64,000 nucleotides of DNA from Mycobacterium sp. 236(2023) (lineage in GTDB: Bacteria; Actinomycetota; Actinomycetes; Mycobacteriales; Mycobacteriaceae): assembly GCF_029623955.1 (NCBI RefSeq), contig NZ_JARSBP010000007.1, forward strand, positions 1 to 64,000, read 5' to 3'. Positions 35,644-44,755 of this stretch are shown here, piece after piece; positions within the stretch are counted from its first letter, which is position 1, and every line of letters starts with the position of its first letter. The notes below the pieces were generated by a model. The model was not told the origin of the DNA. It did not search any database and was given only the letters and a program-made list of their open reading frames with translations. The translations under genes were made by a program, and so were the position numbers.

Positions 35644-37172
35644 GGCAACAACATCTCGTCAAGGGTGCGGGGTCCGGTGCCCGACACCAAATCCGCTTGC
35701 TTGTGCATCCGACCGTCACTGATGTAGGTCCCTGTCGCGGGGTCATAGTTGGCAAAAGCCACGGGCGGCGGCGCGTCCTCAGGTGTACTTGAGTGTGCGC
35801 TCGGGGTCGCCGGCTGCGGCACCACGCCCGGCACGGGCACACCCGGCACCTGTTGACCCGTCAGTGGCGGAGGCGTTCCTTCCGAGGGTGTGTAGACACC
35901 CTCAGAGTCGACGCGGCTGTCGAGCGGGACGCCCTGTGAGACCAGGTTGGGGTCAAACGGATAAGGGCCCAGCGCGTGCTGGCGCATCGCCAGCGGCTCA
36001 AACGGTTTGTCACTGTTACACAACTCGACCGTCGGCGCCCTCTTGCCAGGGTTGCTCATGCATGGATAGTTCCGCGCGCCGCGCACGGCGATCGGAGAGT
36101 CCTGAGGAAGCTTGCAGTACAAGCCATCTGGCGTATCGATGTCAGACGTGTCTTCCGGAGACCGCCATTGCGAAGGCGGTAGGAAACCCACCGTGCAGGG
36201 CGGCGGGTCGCCCAAGGTGACCGCGAAGTCGCCGAGCGCGATACCGGTGGGATTGTTACTGGGCACAGTCGCTTGGATCGTCGCGACATTCGGTGGCAGT
36301 AAGACCAGAAGTTGCTCCAGGGAGGGATGGTAGGTGACGCCTACTTGTCCCAACGACGTCAAGTTGGCGAGCAACAACGGCAAGGTGGGTTTGACCTCCT
36401 CGAGCAGATCCGACACTTCGGCGGCGAAGCCAGGACCCCGCTGCACGATGGTCCTCACCTGCTGGTCGTCATCGACGATCTGCTGACTGACGGCGGCCAG
36501 TCTGCTCGTCCATACCCGCAACGAATCCGTGGACGCGGCCTGACCGTCGAGGAGCGGAGCACTGTCGTCGATCAGTATCCGGGTTTGATCGCCGACACTG
36601 CTGAGATCCTCGGACAGGGTCGCTGTCGAATCGATCAACGAGCCGAGATCGTAACCGGCACCGTCGAAAGCCTTGAACGACTCGTCGAGTAACGACGAGA
36701 TGGCACCCTTGGGTACCGATGCTACAAGGCTGCTCGCCGCATCGAGCAAGGGTCCCACCGGCTGGGGCAACGACTCCTCGTCCACCGTCAGAACGGACCC
36801 GTCGACCAAGAACGGGGGATCGCTGTTGGGAGGCTGGAGGTCGACATATTGTTCGCCGATCGCCGAGACGCTGCGGATCTGAACCGCGACGCTCGAAGGG
36901 ATCTTCGGTGACGAGTCCAGCGACAAGGTGGCAACCACCCGCCTGCCGTCCACCACTTCGACGTCGGTGACCTTACCCACTTGCACGCCACGGTAGGTGA
37001 CGTTGCTGAAGCGGTACAGGCCTCCGCTGCTGGGTAGTTCGAGGGTGACGGTGAGATGTCCGACGCCCAACAGGCGCGGGACTTGTAGATAGCCGAACAC
37101 CATGGCCACGGACGCAACGAGTGAGGCGATGGCGAAGACGACGAGTTGGACACGCACGAATCGGCTAAGCAT
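35640..37172 (-). CDS. mceF: MCE family protein MceF
   Basis: A 510-residue Mce protein, sixth in the operon. The N-terminal membrane segment LVVFAIASLVASVAMVFGYLQ is followed by the MCE domain (RFSNVTYRGVQVGKVTDVEV), then a long helical region and a proline-rich C-terminus. Mce proteins assemble into a hexameric tube across the mycobacterial envelope that conducts lipids or sterols. The start shares a base with the mceE stop. The unusually long proline/cysteine-containing tail resembles other MceF proteins. Confidence 0.93.
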   Translation of the reverse strand: MLSRFVRVQLVVFAIASLVASVAMVFGYLQVPRLLGVGHLTVTLELPSSGGLYRFSNVTYRGVQVGKVTDVEVVDGRRVVATLSLDSSPKIPSSVAVQIRSVSAIGEQYVDLQPPNSDPPFLVDGSVLTVDEESLPQPVGPLLDAASSLVASVPKGAISSLLDESFKAFDGAGYDLGSLIDSTATLSEDLSSVGDQTRILIDDSAPLLDGQAASTDSLRVWTSRLAAVSQQIVDDDQQVRTIVQRGPGFAAEVSDLLEEVKPTLPLLLANLTSLGQVGVTYHPSLEQLLVLLPPNVATIQATVPSNNPTGIALGDFAVTLGDPPPCTVGFLPPSQWRSPEDTSDIDTPDGLYCKLPQDSPIAVRGARNYPCMSNPGKRAPTVELCNSDKPFEPLAMRQHALGPYPFDPNLVSQGVPLDSRVDSEGVYTPSEGTPPPLTGQQVPGVPVPGVVPQPATPSAHSSTPEDAPPPVAFANYDPATGTYISDGRMHKQADLVSGTGPRTLDEMLLP

Positions 37173-38395
37173 CAGTTGCCGCCTGCTTCTGCGGGTCCCG
37201 GTCCCTGCGGCGCCGGAGCCGGGGCGTGGGCATTGGGGGGCGCCTCGCCGGGCAGCGCGCCAATCGGATCGGGCGGCTGCGGCGGCGGGTTGAGTGCCGC
37301 GGTCATGGGATCGTCGGTGTAGGGGATGCCGAAGGGCTCGCCGGGGGCGGGGACGAGCTGCACGTCGTTGTCACCCCATCGGGTCCCAAGGAACATTGTC
37401 CGCTTCAGCCTGGGAATCGTGAGGTCGACCGAAGCCCAGAGATTCATGTAATCGCCCTTGAGGCCGCGATCCAAGGTGTCCTGGTTGTAGGGGAACTTCG
37501 TCGCGATCGACAGCGCGGTGGGCAGGTGAGGTCCTACGTCGGCGAGCGCCCGAATGGTCGGCGCCAGGTTGTTGAGGTTTTCGACCAGATCAGCCTGGCC
37601 GGCATTGATGACCTTCACACTGGTGTCGCTGAAGTCGCGGAGTCGCTCGAGTGCGGTGGTCACGCGCGGCCGCTGTTCGGCCAACACCTCCAATGCCTTG
37701 GGGAGCCGTTCGAGGGCGTTGCGGATGACCTCGTCCTGGCCTGCCAAGGTGGTCGCCAGGCGACGCAGAGCATCGATAGTCGCCGCGATGTTGTCCTGCT
37801 GTTCAGCGAGAACCCCCATGAGGTGGTTGAATCGAGCGATCAGGTCTCGAATCTGGGATTGTTTGCCGTTGAGTACCTCGTTGAACCCGTGGATGATATC
37901 TCCGGCCTGACCGAGACTGCCTCCGTTGACAACGGTCGAGAGCACCGAAAGAGTCTGCTCGGTGGACGGAAAGATCGACGAATCTGCCAGCGAAATAGTC
38001 GAATTGGGCTGCAGTCGACCGCTGGGAGCTTCCCCGACTCGCGGGTCCAGCGCCAGGTGAAGTGAACCGAGCAACGACGTCTGCCCGATAGTCGCGACCG
38101 CATTCGCGGGTATTGCGACTTCGGGGCGCACCGAAAACTGAACGTCGACGTGCCAGTCGTCGAACGACATCTTCTCGACGGTTCCGACGATCACATCAGA
38201 CAGCATCACCGGCGAGTTCGGTTCCAACGTACTCACGTTCGCCAGCTCGGCGTGGTAGATCACTCCCCCTGGCCCGCCACCCACGGTCCCGGGCAGCGGC
38301 AGCGAGTTCAGGCCGCGGAAGCCACATCCAGGCGCTACTGCCACCACGGCGCACCCGATGGCAGCCAGCTTGACGATCCTGCTCGCGCGTTTCAC
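37172..38395 (-). CDS. mceE: MCE family lipoprotein MceE
   Basis: A 407-residue Mce lipoprotein, as the fifth gene of mce operons usually is. The signal peptide ends in a lipobox, VAPGC, at residues about 20-24, and the MCE domain (LANVSTLEPNSPVMLSDVIVG) follows. GTG 38395 is chosen because it overlaps the mceD stop by four bases (GTGA) and gives a proper lipoprotein signal; longer readings cross mceD. The C-terminal end is proline-rich. Confidence 0.92.
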   Translation of the reverse strand: MKRASRIVKLAAIGCAVVAVAPGCGFRGLNSLPLPGTVGGGPGGVIYHAELANVSTLEPNSPVMLSDVIVGTVEKMSFDDWHVDVQFSVRPEVAIPANAVATIGQTSLLGSLHLALDPRVGEAPSGRLQPNSTISLADSSIFPSTEQTLSVLSTVVNGGSLGQAGDIIHGFNEVLNGKQSQIRDLIARFNHLMGVLAEQQDNIAATIDALRRLATTLAGQDEVIRNALERLPKALEVLAEQRPRVTTALERLRDFSDTSVKVINAGQADLVENLNNLAPTIRALADVGPHLPTALSIATKFPYNQDTLDRGLKGDYMNLWASVDLTIPRLKRTMFLGTRWGDNDVQLVPAPGEPFGIPYTDDPMTAALNPPPQPPDPIGALPGEAPPNAHAPAPAPQGPGPAEAGGN

Positions 38396-39756
38396 GGGCG
38401 ACCCCCTGCCTCGGCGGGCAGCAGCATTTCCGGTAGCGAGCCCGCCGGCGGTGCCAGCCCCTGTGGCGGTGAGACCGGCAAGGGAGGCGGCGGTGGGCCG
38501 TACCCAGCAGGCGGCGGCACGTCGTTGTTGCCGGTGTAGGCGCTCACCGCCGGCGCCCTCTCGGGGAGCTGCGGCTTCGGGCCCTCGCCCCCCGGAGCGA
38601 GGCGGGGTTCGGAGTAGATCACCTTGTCTGGGGAGGGCGCAGGAGCGAGGAACGGGCTGAACGGGATCGGTAGGTAGTTGAAGTTCAGCGACTGCAGTGC
38701 CGGACCCAGATACTGAGCGCAAAGTTTGGCAGTCTCCGGTGCGGTCGCGTTCTGGATTGCGCCGATGTTGCCGCAGATGAACGCTAGCGGGTTCGACATG
38801 TTCGGGAGCACGAATGCGCCGACCGGAGCACCGTCGTCAGGGTTGTAAATGTTCATCTGATTGGCGATCGCGTTCGGGGCGACATGTAGGACGTTCTCCA
38901 GATCGATCCGGTGCTCGACGAGGTTCTGCGTCACCTCCGTGAGGCGAGCGACCTGTTCGGATGCCTGCGGTCCCGTGTTGGCGACGAAGTCATGGATATC
39001 GCCGACAGCGATCGACAGGTCTTTGAGCACCGCGTCGAGATCCGTGCGGCTGTTATCGAGAACACTTGTCAGCGTCGCGAACTCGCCCTGAAACTGCACG
39101 ATCTGGTCGTTGCTGGCGCGCAGCGCCGAGACGAAAGTCTGCAAGTTCTGCAGCACCGAGGCGATGTCCTGGCCGCCGCCGCCGAGTGTGCGCCCCAACT
39201 CCGAAAGCTGGGCCAACGTCTGACGAAACCTGTCGCCGTTTCCCGCCATCGCCGCAGAAGCGCTATCGAGGAACCGCGAGACGGCCGTACCTTCTGCACC
39301 GCTCTGCGGTCCGAGATCGGTTGCCAGGCGCATCAACTGCTGCTTGACCTGATCCCATTCGACCGGTATCGCGGTCCGTTGTAGCGGTATCGTCGACCCG
39401 GCGGGCATCGTCGGGCCTTCGTCGGCATACGCCGGCGTCAACTGAACGTAGCGGGGAGCGAGCAGATTCTGCGCCACAATGACCGCCCGAGCGTCTTCGG
39501 GAATGTCGATCCCGGAGTCGATTTTCATCGTCATCCGCACGATCGCACCGTCGGCGTGCATCTCCTCGATCGTGCCCACTTTCACACCCGCGACACGGAC
39601 ATCGTCACCGCTGTAAATCGCCGTTGCGCTGGCAAATTCGGCGAACAGCGTCGTCGGACCGAAAAATTGCAGGCGCACCAACGTCGCCACTCCGCCCAGG
39701 GCGATCACGCCCAGCAGCACGAGCAGGATTCTGCTGCTTCGTTTGATGGTGTTCAC
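38392..39756 (-). CDS. mceD: MCE family protein MceD
   Basis: A 454-residue Mce protein. An N-terminal anchor, ILLVLLGVIALGGVATLV, precedes the MCE domain (SATAIYSGDDVRVAGVKVG) and a long coiled helical region. The C-terminus is rich in proline and glycine and ends in LPAEAGGRP, typical for MceD. The GTG start overlaps the mceC stop by four bases. Confidence 0.92.
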   Translation of the reverse strand: MNTIKRSSRILLVLLGVIALGGVATLVRLQFFGPTTLFAEFASATAIYSGDDVRVAGVKVGTIEEMHADGAIVRMTMKIDSGIDIPEDARAVIVAQNLLAPRYVQLTPAYADEGPTMPAGSTIPLQRTAIPVEWDQVKQQLMRLATDLGPQSGAEGTAVSRFLDSASAAMAGNGDRFRQTLAQLSELGRTLGGGGQDIASVLQNLQTFVSALRASNDQIVQFQGEFATLTSVLDNSRTDLDAVLKDLSIAVGDIHDFVANTGPQASEQVARLTEVTQNLVEHRIDLENVLHVAPNAIANQMNIYNPDDGAPVGAFVLPNMSNPLAFICGNIGAIQNATAPETAKLCAQYLGPALQSLNFNYLPIPFSPFLAPAPSPDKVIYSEPRLAPGGEGPKPQLPERAPAVSAYTGNNDVPPPAGYGPPPPPLPVSPPQGLAPPAGSLPEMLLPAEAGGRP

Positions 39757-40844
39757 GGATGCCCGCCGCCCTGCAAAGGGATCCCGTTGTAGGGAAACGG
39801 CAGTTCGGCGCGCGGACCCGCGTTGTCGGGCGGTTGGCCCTGGTTGACTCCTCGCCGGAAGCCGAAGGCGTAGTCAAGAAACGGCTGCAGCGTCTGCAAC
39901 GGCAGGATGTTCGGCTCAAACGCCTGGTAGTAATATCCGCTGGACACTGATTCGCCCTGTGTTAGTTGATATTTGGCGAGCCCGGGGAGCGCCTTTGCGA
40001 TGTTGTCGCGGTTGCGCTGGAGCACCTCGGTGACCGAGTTCAACCGCTCCAAGGTGGGCGCGAGTTCCGCCTCATTGTCAGCAACAAGGCCCGAAAGTTG
40101 CCGCGACACCGCGGCTACATTGGCAAGCAGACTGGCGATGTCCTCGCGCCTGCTGTTGAGCTGAGCCACCAAATCATTGGCGTTGAGAATCAACGAGTTC
40201 ACCGCGCCGCTGCGCTTGGCGAGTATCTCAGCGACATCACCGGCGCTTTTCAACAGGTCGGCCAGCGAGTCTCTCCGCGAGTTCAACTCGCGGGAAAGCG
40301 CGGCGACACCGTCGAAGGTCGCCGCAACCTGCGGGCTGATCGCGTCGATTGTGCTCGCCAGCGTGTCGAGCGATTCATTGAGGCTTTGTGTGTCTGTGCC
40401 TGCCGTGTTCTCGGTCAAGTCGCCCACCGCGTCACTCAACGAATACGGAGCCGATGTCTGCGAGACGGGAATGAGATCCCCCGAACTCAATTTCTCCTCG
40501 CCTCGCGGTTCCAGCGTCAGCACCCGCTGTCCGAGCAGGCTTCCCGTGCGTACGTGCACTGTCGTCTCAGACCCAAGCGGCGTTCGCGCATCGACGGTGA
40601 AGGTGACCACGGCCTTACCGTGGGAGAGTTCGATACCGGTCACGCTTCCCACGATCACGCCAGACCTTGAGACATCATTGCCGATGGAAAGCCCACCGGT
40701 GTCGGTGAATTCAGCCCGGTACTTCACGCTGGTGGCCATGTTGATCAGGTATTCAGGCGTGAGGCCCACCAGTGAGATCAGCAGGATGACCACTACGCCG
40801 ATGAGTCCGGATCGGAGAAGTTTGGGTCCGCGGTACTTGAGCAT
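39753..40844 (-). CDS. mceC: MCE family protein MceC
   Basis: A 363-residue Mce protein with an anchor segment, LIGVVVILLISLVGLT, at residues about 14-29, an MCE domain (FTDTGGLSIGNDVSRSGVIVG) and a helical tail with repeated asparagine/serine heptad-like stretches. The start overlaps the mceB stop by one base. It lacks the proline-rich extension often seen in MceC proteins, but is otherwise ordinary. Confidence 0.92.
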   Translation of the reverse strand: MLKYRGPKLLRSGLIGVVVILLISLVGLTPEYLINMATSVKYRAEFTDTGGLSIGNDVSRSGVIVGSVTGIELSHGKAVVTFTVDARTPLGSETTVHVRTGSLLGQRVLTLEPRGEEKLSSGDLIPVSQTSAPYSLSDAVGDLTENTAGTDTQSLNESLDTLASTIDAISPQVAATFDGVAALSRELNSRRDSLADLLKSAGDVAEILAKRSGAVNSLILNANDLVAQLNSRREDIASLLANVAAVSRQLSGLVADNEAELAPTLERLNSVTEVLQRNRDNIAKALPGLAKYQLTQGESVSSGYYYQAFEPNILPLQTLQPFLDYAFGFRRGVNQGQPPDNAGPRAELPFPYNGIPLQGGGHP

Positions 40845-41866
40845 CAGGAGTCAACGCACCTTCCGCCGTCCTGCCGTATCCACGGGAACAAGGCCGTCCG
40901 GCCCTGCAAGTCTGTCACCCGCACCGACAGACCACAGATGTAGAAGTTGATCCAACTGCCGTAGGAGCCCAGGCGCGCTAACTTGCGGTAATTCTCCGGC
41001 GCCTTCTTCAGGGCGTCGTCGAGCACGTCCTTCTCACCGTCAAGCGAGGGCGCTAGCCGGTTGAGCTCATCGACGGTAGCCGCCAGAGGAGACCGTGTGG
41101 CGGACAGCAGGTCCGCGATGGAGGCAGTGCCGTTACTCAGTGCGGTAATTGATTCACCGATCGGGTCGCGGTCCTGGGCGTAGCCGGCGGCCAACTGCTC
41201 GAGACGTTCAATTGTCATGCCGAACTGGTCACCGTTCTCGGCGAGAGTGTTCACCACTGTGTTGAGGTTATCGAGCATCGCCTTCAAGTTCGCTCCGTCA
41301 GCGGCGATCCGATTAGTGAACGCTGACGTCCGGGCGAACAGTGACTCCAGATTCTGGTCCTGACCTTGAAATACCTGAAGCAACGAGGCTGTCAGTGCAT
41401 TGACGTCCTGGGGGTTGAGCCCTTGCAGCACGGGTTTGAGTCCGCCGATGAGCAGGTCGAGATCCAGAGCGGGTACGGTGCGCTCCACAGGAATTTGACT
41501 GCCGCGCGGTAGGATTCGAGTCGACCCTGGGCTGTCGACCAGTTCGAGGAAACGGTCGCCGACCAGATTGAGGTAGTGAACGGCCACCTTTGATCCGGTC
41601 GTCAACGTGACGGCGGGGTCGGCATCGAAATCTACGATCACTTCTCCGCTCTGTTGAAGCCGGACGCTTTGCACCGTGCCGACGCGCAGTCCGGCCGCCC
41701 GCACAGTGTCGCCCTCCTTGAGTTGCGAGGAGTTGGCGAAGACTGCCGAATATCTGGCAGAGGAGCCGTAGTAGCCGTTGTCGAAGACCATGAACAAGAA
41801 TGCGGTCAGGGCGACCATCACCGTGGCGAAGGCCAGGAAAGACAGCGCAGCGCGGCGGACGTTCAT
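40844..41866 (-). CDS. mceB: MCE family protein MceB
   Basis: A 340-residue Mce protein. ALSFLAFATVMVALTAFLFM forms the anchor, followed by the MCE domain (FANSSQLKEGDTVRAAGLRVG) and a helical C-terminal region with two cysteines near the end (YICGLSV and GGRCVDS). The start overlaps the mceA stop by four bases (ATGA). Confidence 0.92.
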   Translation of the reverse strand: MNVRRAALSFLAFATVMVALTAFLFMVFDNGYYGSSARYSAVFANSSQLKEGDTVRAAGLRVGTVQSVRLQQSGEVIVDFDADPAVTLTTGSKVAVHYLNLVGDRFLELVDSPGSTRILPRGSQIPVERTVPALDLDLLIGGLKPVLQGLNPQDVNALTASLLQVFQGQDQNLESLFARTSAFTNRIAADGANLKAMLDNLNTVVNTLAENGDQFGMTIERLEQLAAGYAQDRDPIGESITALSNGTASIADLLSATRSPLAATVDELNRLAPSLDGEKDVLDDALKKAPENYRKLARLGSYGSWINFYICGLSVRVTDLQGRTALFPWIRQDGGRCVDS

Positions 41867-43050
41867 CCCGGTTGTCCGATCTGGGTGCTGTTGCGGGGCG
41901 GGCCGGCCAACGGGCCAAGCAACATCTGCTTGAGGCCGTCTGCATTAAGCAGAATGCCCTGCGTGCCAACCTTGGTCGGATCAGCGCCGACATCGGCCAC
42001 TACGTACGGCGGTGTCGTGCCGAACGGGACGCGGGGTAGCCCGTTGCACTGCGGACCACCCGTCGCAGCCACCTTGGGCAAGTTGGTGGGATAGCGGTAA
42101 CGCTCGTGCGCGAGGACAAAGCCGATCGAGATCGTGATACCCGGTTCTTCCAGGGGCGTCACCTTGTTGAGTTCGACGAGTCCAGCGAGGCTGCAGTAAA
42201 GCCCCTTGTTGTATTGACTGGTGAGTGCTGTCGTCGGCACCAGCAGGTCGAGCATGTTCGCCAAGGAGTCCCCGTTGGCCGTCAGCACTTCGTTTCCGAT
42301 ATCCGCCAACCCTGTTGTGCCCAACAAGAATTCATCGATGTTCCGCCGCTCCTCAACGATGGTGTCGCTCAGCGATGTCGCATTTCTGACGATGGTCACC
42401 ACGTCGTCGGAAGCGTCGGCATAAGCACCGATGACCTCCGGTGCAGTTTCGAGGTCGTGCCAAAGATTCGCCAAACTCGGATCAGTTTTCACCAGTAGGC
42501 CGTCGAGCGCGTTGAGTGCCTCACCGAGATCCTTGCCACGACCATTGATGGCCGAAGAAATGGCCCCTAGTGTTCGGTTCAACTTCATGGGATCGATCGC
42601 CGAGAGCAGCATCGACAGCCGCTCAAAGATCGTGTTGAACTCGACTGTCACTTGGCTCGACTGAAGAACTTGTCCCGCCCGAAGACTCTGTGACGCAGGA
42701 CTATTCGGAGGTATCAACTGGACGAACTTGGCACCGAACACAGTGCTCGACGTGATACCGACCTCGACGTTGGTCGGAATGGTACGCAGTTGATCCGGAT
42801 CCATTTCGAGGTGCAGCGCGGCGGTACCATCCGGGAGTTCCTCGATGGACGAGACCTGTCCTACCGGAACCCCTAGCAGCTTGACCTTGGCGTCGGGATT
42901 CATCACCAACCCAGCTCGGTCGGAAATCACTGTGATGGGCACAGTACGAGCGAAATCGCCGCGGAACGACACGACGCTCAACGCGACTGCCGCGACGACG
43001 AACATCACGGCGGCGGCGCCGGCCATGAGCCGGATTGGCAACGCACTCAT
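41863..43050 (-). CDS. mceA: MCE family protein MceA, first gene of the operon
   Basis: A 395-residue Mce protein beginning MSALPIRLMAGAAAVMFVV, with the anchor in that stretch and the MCE domain (SDRAGLVMNPDAKVKLLGV) after it. ATG 43050 follows a strong GAAGGAAGG. The usual gene order in mycobacteria is yrbEA-yrbEB-mceA-F; here nothing resembling YrbE lies upstream, where a divergent secreted-protein gene and an AT-rich control region are found instead. The permease pair must come from elsewhere in the genome if the system works. Confidence 0.93.
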   Translation of the reverse strand: MSALPIRLMAGAAAVMFVVAAVALSVVSFRGDFARTVPITVISDRAGLVMNPDAKVKLLGVPVGQVSSIEELPDGTAALHLEMDPDQLRTIPTNVEVGITSSTVFGAKFVQLIPPNSPASQSLRAGQVLQSSQVTVEFNTIFERLSMLLSAIDPMKLNRTLGAISSAINGRGKDLGEALNALDGLLVKTDPSLANLWHDLETAPEVIGAYADASDDVVTIVRNATSLSDTIVEERRNIDEFLLGTTGLADIGNEVLTANGDSLANMLDLLVPTTALTSQYNKGLYCSLAGLVELNKVTPLEEPGITISIGFVLAHERYRYPTNLPKVAATGGPQCNGLPRVPFGTTPPYVVADVGADPTKVGTQGILLNADGLKQMLLGPLAGPPRNSTQIGQPG

Positions 43051-43450
43051 GATGTGCCTTCCTTCAGGCAGATGCCACAACCCGCCGCCCGGCACTCCCC
43101 GATCGCCACGACAGCAGCCACCGGGCACCTCCCAATAATTTGTCACCGACGATGTATCGCTGTCGCGATCGATGGTCAAGGTACCGCACGTTATCCCATG
43201 GCGTCACTAAAACATCTAGAGTGTTTCGTGGTTCCAGCATCGATGTGACGACGTGCACCTGTCGAATAAGTGCTGGATGGGGCCAATAGTTGTGGAAGGA
43301 AGCGATGTTGGAGGAGAAACTCGTGATTGGCCATGATCCGGTTGCGGGTAGATGTATCTATATCTATATATAGGCTTATCGAGAGTAGATTCGAGAACCC
43401 GCCAGGTGTCCACAGACAGAGCGGGAGTGATACGAGAGCGAGGTCTCGTA
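43051..43450. other. AT-rich divergent control region upstream of mceA
   Basis: This 400-base gap contains the operator-like site at 43209-43228 and a very AT-rich run (TATCTATATCTATATATAG at about 43350-43371) but no yrbE gene or other supported coding sequence. Promoters for the mce operon and for the gene at 43451 are expected here. Confidence 0.55.
43209..43228. promoter_or_regulatory. TCTAGA-type palindrome upstream of the mce operon
   Basis: AAAACATCTAGAGTGTTTCG is an imperfect inverted repeat (AAACA...TGTTT around TCTAGA). It lies about 160 bases before mceA and ties the mce operon to the catabolic island. Confidence 0.6.
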
Positions 43451-43933
43451 GTGCCGTTGGCAAGTCTGTTGCGGGAAAGAGCTCTGGTTGTCCCCGTCTC
43501 TTTGAGCGCTGCCCTTGCATTCTTGGTGTCGCCCCCGCCACCCGCTTGGAGCGGCAGTCCTTTAGGCAACTTTGAACTTGTCATTCCGCAGCGTTATGAC
43601 TTCCACACCTGGCTATGGTGGATAACCGAATGTCCGGCAGTCCCGCAGCCAACGCCGGATTGCATCCAGGTGCACGGGATTCCACGACCAGTGGCCAAGG
43701 CTTTTAACTACAGCGGTATCGCGCGGACGACTGACGACATGTACACCCTCGTGATCGACGACCCGTTCGGACTGCGATGCGGGGACATCTACTACGGCCC
43801 CGCATACCCAACACACGACGTGTATACCTGGGACAAAGGGACCATGCGAGGAACGCTGGACTCCACTTTCGACATTGGATGCGATGGCGCGCCCGGTCAG
43901 GTCGCCTACGACTTCACACTCTCCCGCGTGTAA
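43451..43933 (+). CDS. Small secreted protein divergent from the mce operon
   Basis: A 160-residue protein from GTG 43451, preceded by GCGAGG. A signal peptide is clear (RERALVVPVSLSAALAFLV, then a proline-rich cleavage region). The mature part contains GNFELVIPQRYDFHTWLW and four cysteines (TECP, PDCIQ, GLRCGD, DIGCDG), suggesting an oxidised exported protein. I recognise the type as a mycobacterial secreted protein of unknown function. Its length and cysteine content recall the protein at 35113, though I cannot show they are homologous. Confidence 0.68.
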   Translation: MPLASLLRERALVVPVSLSAALAFLVSPPPPAWSGSPLGNFELVIPQRYDFHTWLWWITECPAVPQPTPDCIQVHGIPRPVAKAFNYSGIARTTDDMYTLVIDDPFGLRCGDIYYGPAYPTHDVYTWDKGTMRGTLDSTFDIGCDGAPGQVAYDFTLSRV

Positions 43934-44197
43934 GAGTTGGGTAATGCGTTGATGGCATGATTCCGGTCGAATTGCCCACCGGCACCACCGACGTCGTCGC
44001 CGTCTGCGATTACCCCGACGTCTAGGGCAACACCGCCGTCTACCCCATGGGTGACCCGATCGCGTGGTCAACGTTCGCTGCGATCATGTCGCGTGATAGT
44101 CGCGCTGGCCATCGCCCGAAGGCGACCTCGACCCAACCTGGTGCCGGGTTTGCCGACCAAATGCGGGGCAGCTCAGAGGAACTGGCACTGTGCCGGT

Positions 44198-44734
44198 TTA
44201 GAGGTCCAGGCTGTAGCCGGTTTCACGTTCGGCGCTGATGCCTCGCTCGTCCGCGCGGCTCTTTACCAAATCCGTTACACGAGCCGGTATCCGAGCTGGA
44301 TCTGCTCGGGACGCGAGCTCGTGGGCAGTCTGCGCAAGGCCGGCGCGGGTGATCAACGAGAACGCGAATTGAGCGGCTTCAGCCGAGTCACTCCGAACCG
44401 ATGCTTGTTGACCGCCCGATTGTTGGAGACCTGCGTCGGAGCGTTCGTAGAGGTGGGCGGTGTTGGTGCGGCGACCGCGGGTCAGGGCCACGTAGAGCAG
44501 GTTTCGGGTGGTGGCCTCGCCTTCAAGCGAATACTGCTCGATGTATCCGACGACGCGCCGATGGCCGATGCGGAACACACAGCACTCATAGGGATCGTCG
44601 CCACTGTCAAGATAGAAGAATCCGCGATCGTCGGTTCGACCGATGAGGATGGATCCGTGAAGACCCGTTGGACCGTCGAGGGTTCGATGGGCGGGTCTTT
44701 GGTGGAGCTCAGGGGTTTCGAACCCCTGATCCAT
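44198..44734 (-). pseudogene. C-terminal fragment of a second MobF-type relaxase/helicase
   Basis: The frame contains NLLYVALTRGRRTNTAHLY, equivalent to MLYVAMTRGRDVNQAYIY of the intact relaxase at 54367; this is the last helicase motif. The upstream helicase, Walker and relaxase motifs are all missing, and the segment before it (EATT) does not carry the expected QG-containing motif. Its reading frame begins inside a tRNA 3'-end-like sequence, so the first residues are probably not genuine. I read it as the remnant of an older transfer gene left by recombination or deletion. Confidence 0.6.
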
Positions 44735-44736
44735 AG
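44700..44736 (-). other. tRNA 3'-end-like sequence (possible attachment site)
   Basis: On the minus strand there is a perfect T-arm, AGGGG-TTCGAAA-CCCCT, followed by GAGCTCC, A and CCA, exactly the order of the 3' end of a tRNA. The matching 5' acceptor (GGAGCTC), D-arm and anticodon arm are not found upstream, so it is not a complete tRNA. Integrative elements commonly leave such 3' tRNA copies at their ends. No integrase gene is visible nearby. Confidence 0.45.
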
Positions 44737-44755
44737 ATTGCCTGAACGTGGTATC

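Noticed and set aside
43960..44100. A decayed DUF397-like small protein on the plus strand
   Set aside because: A short stretch (VAVCDYPDV, stop, then AWSTFAA) faintly recalls the family, but it has an in-frame stop and is too short to support.
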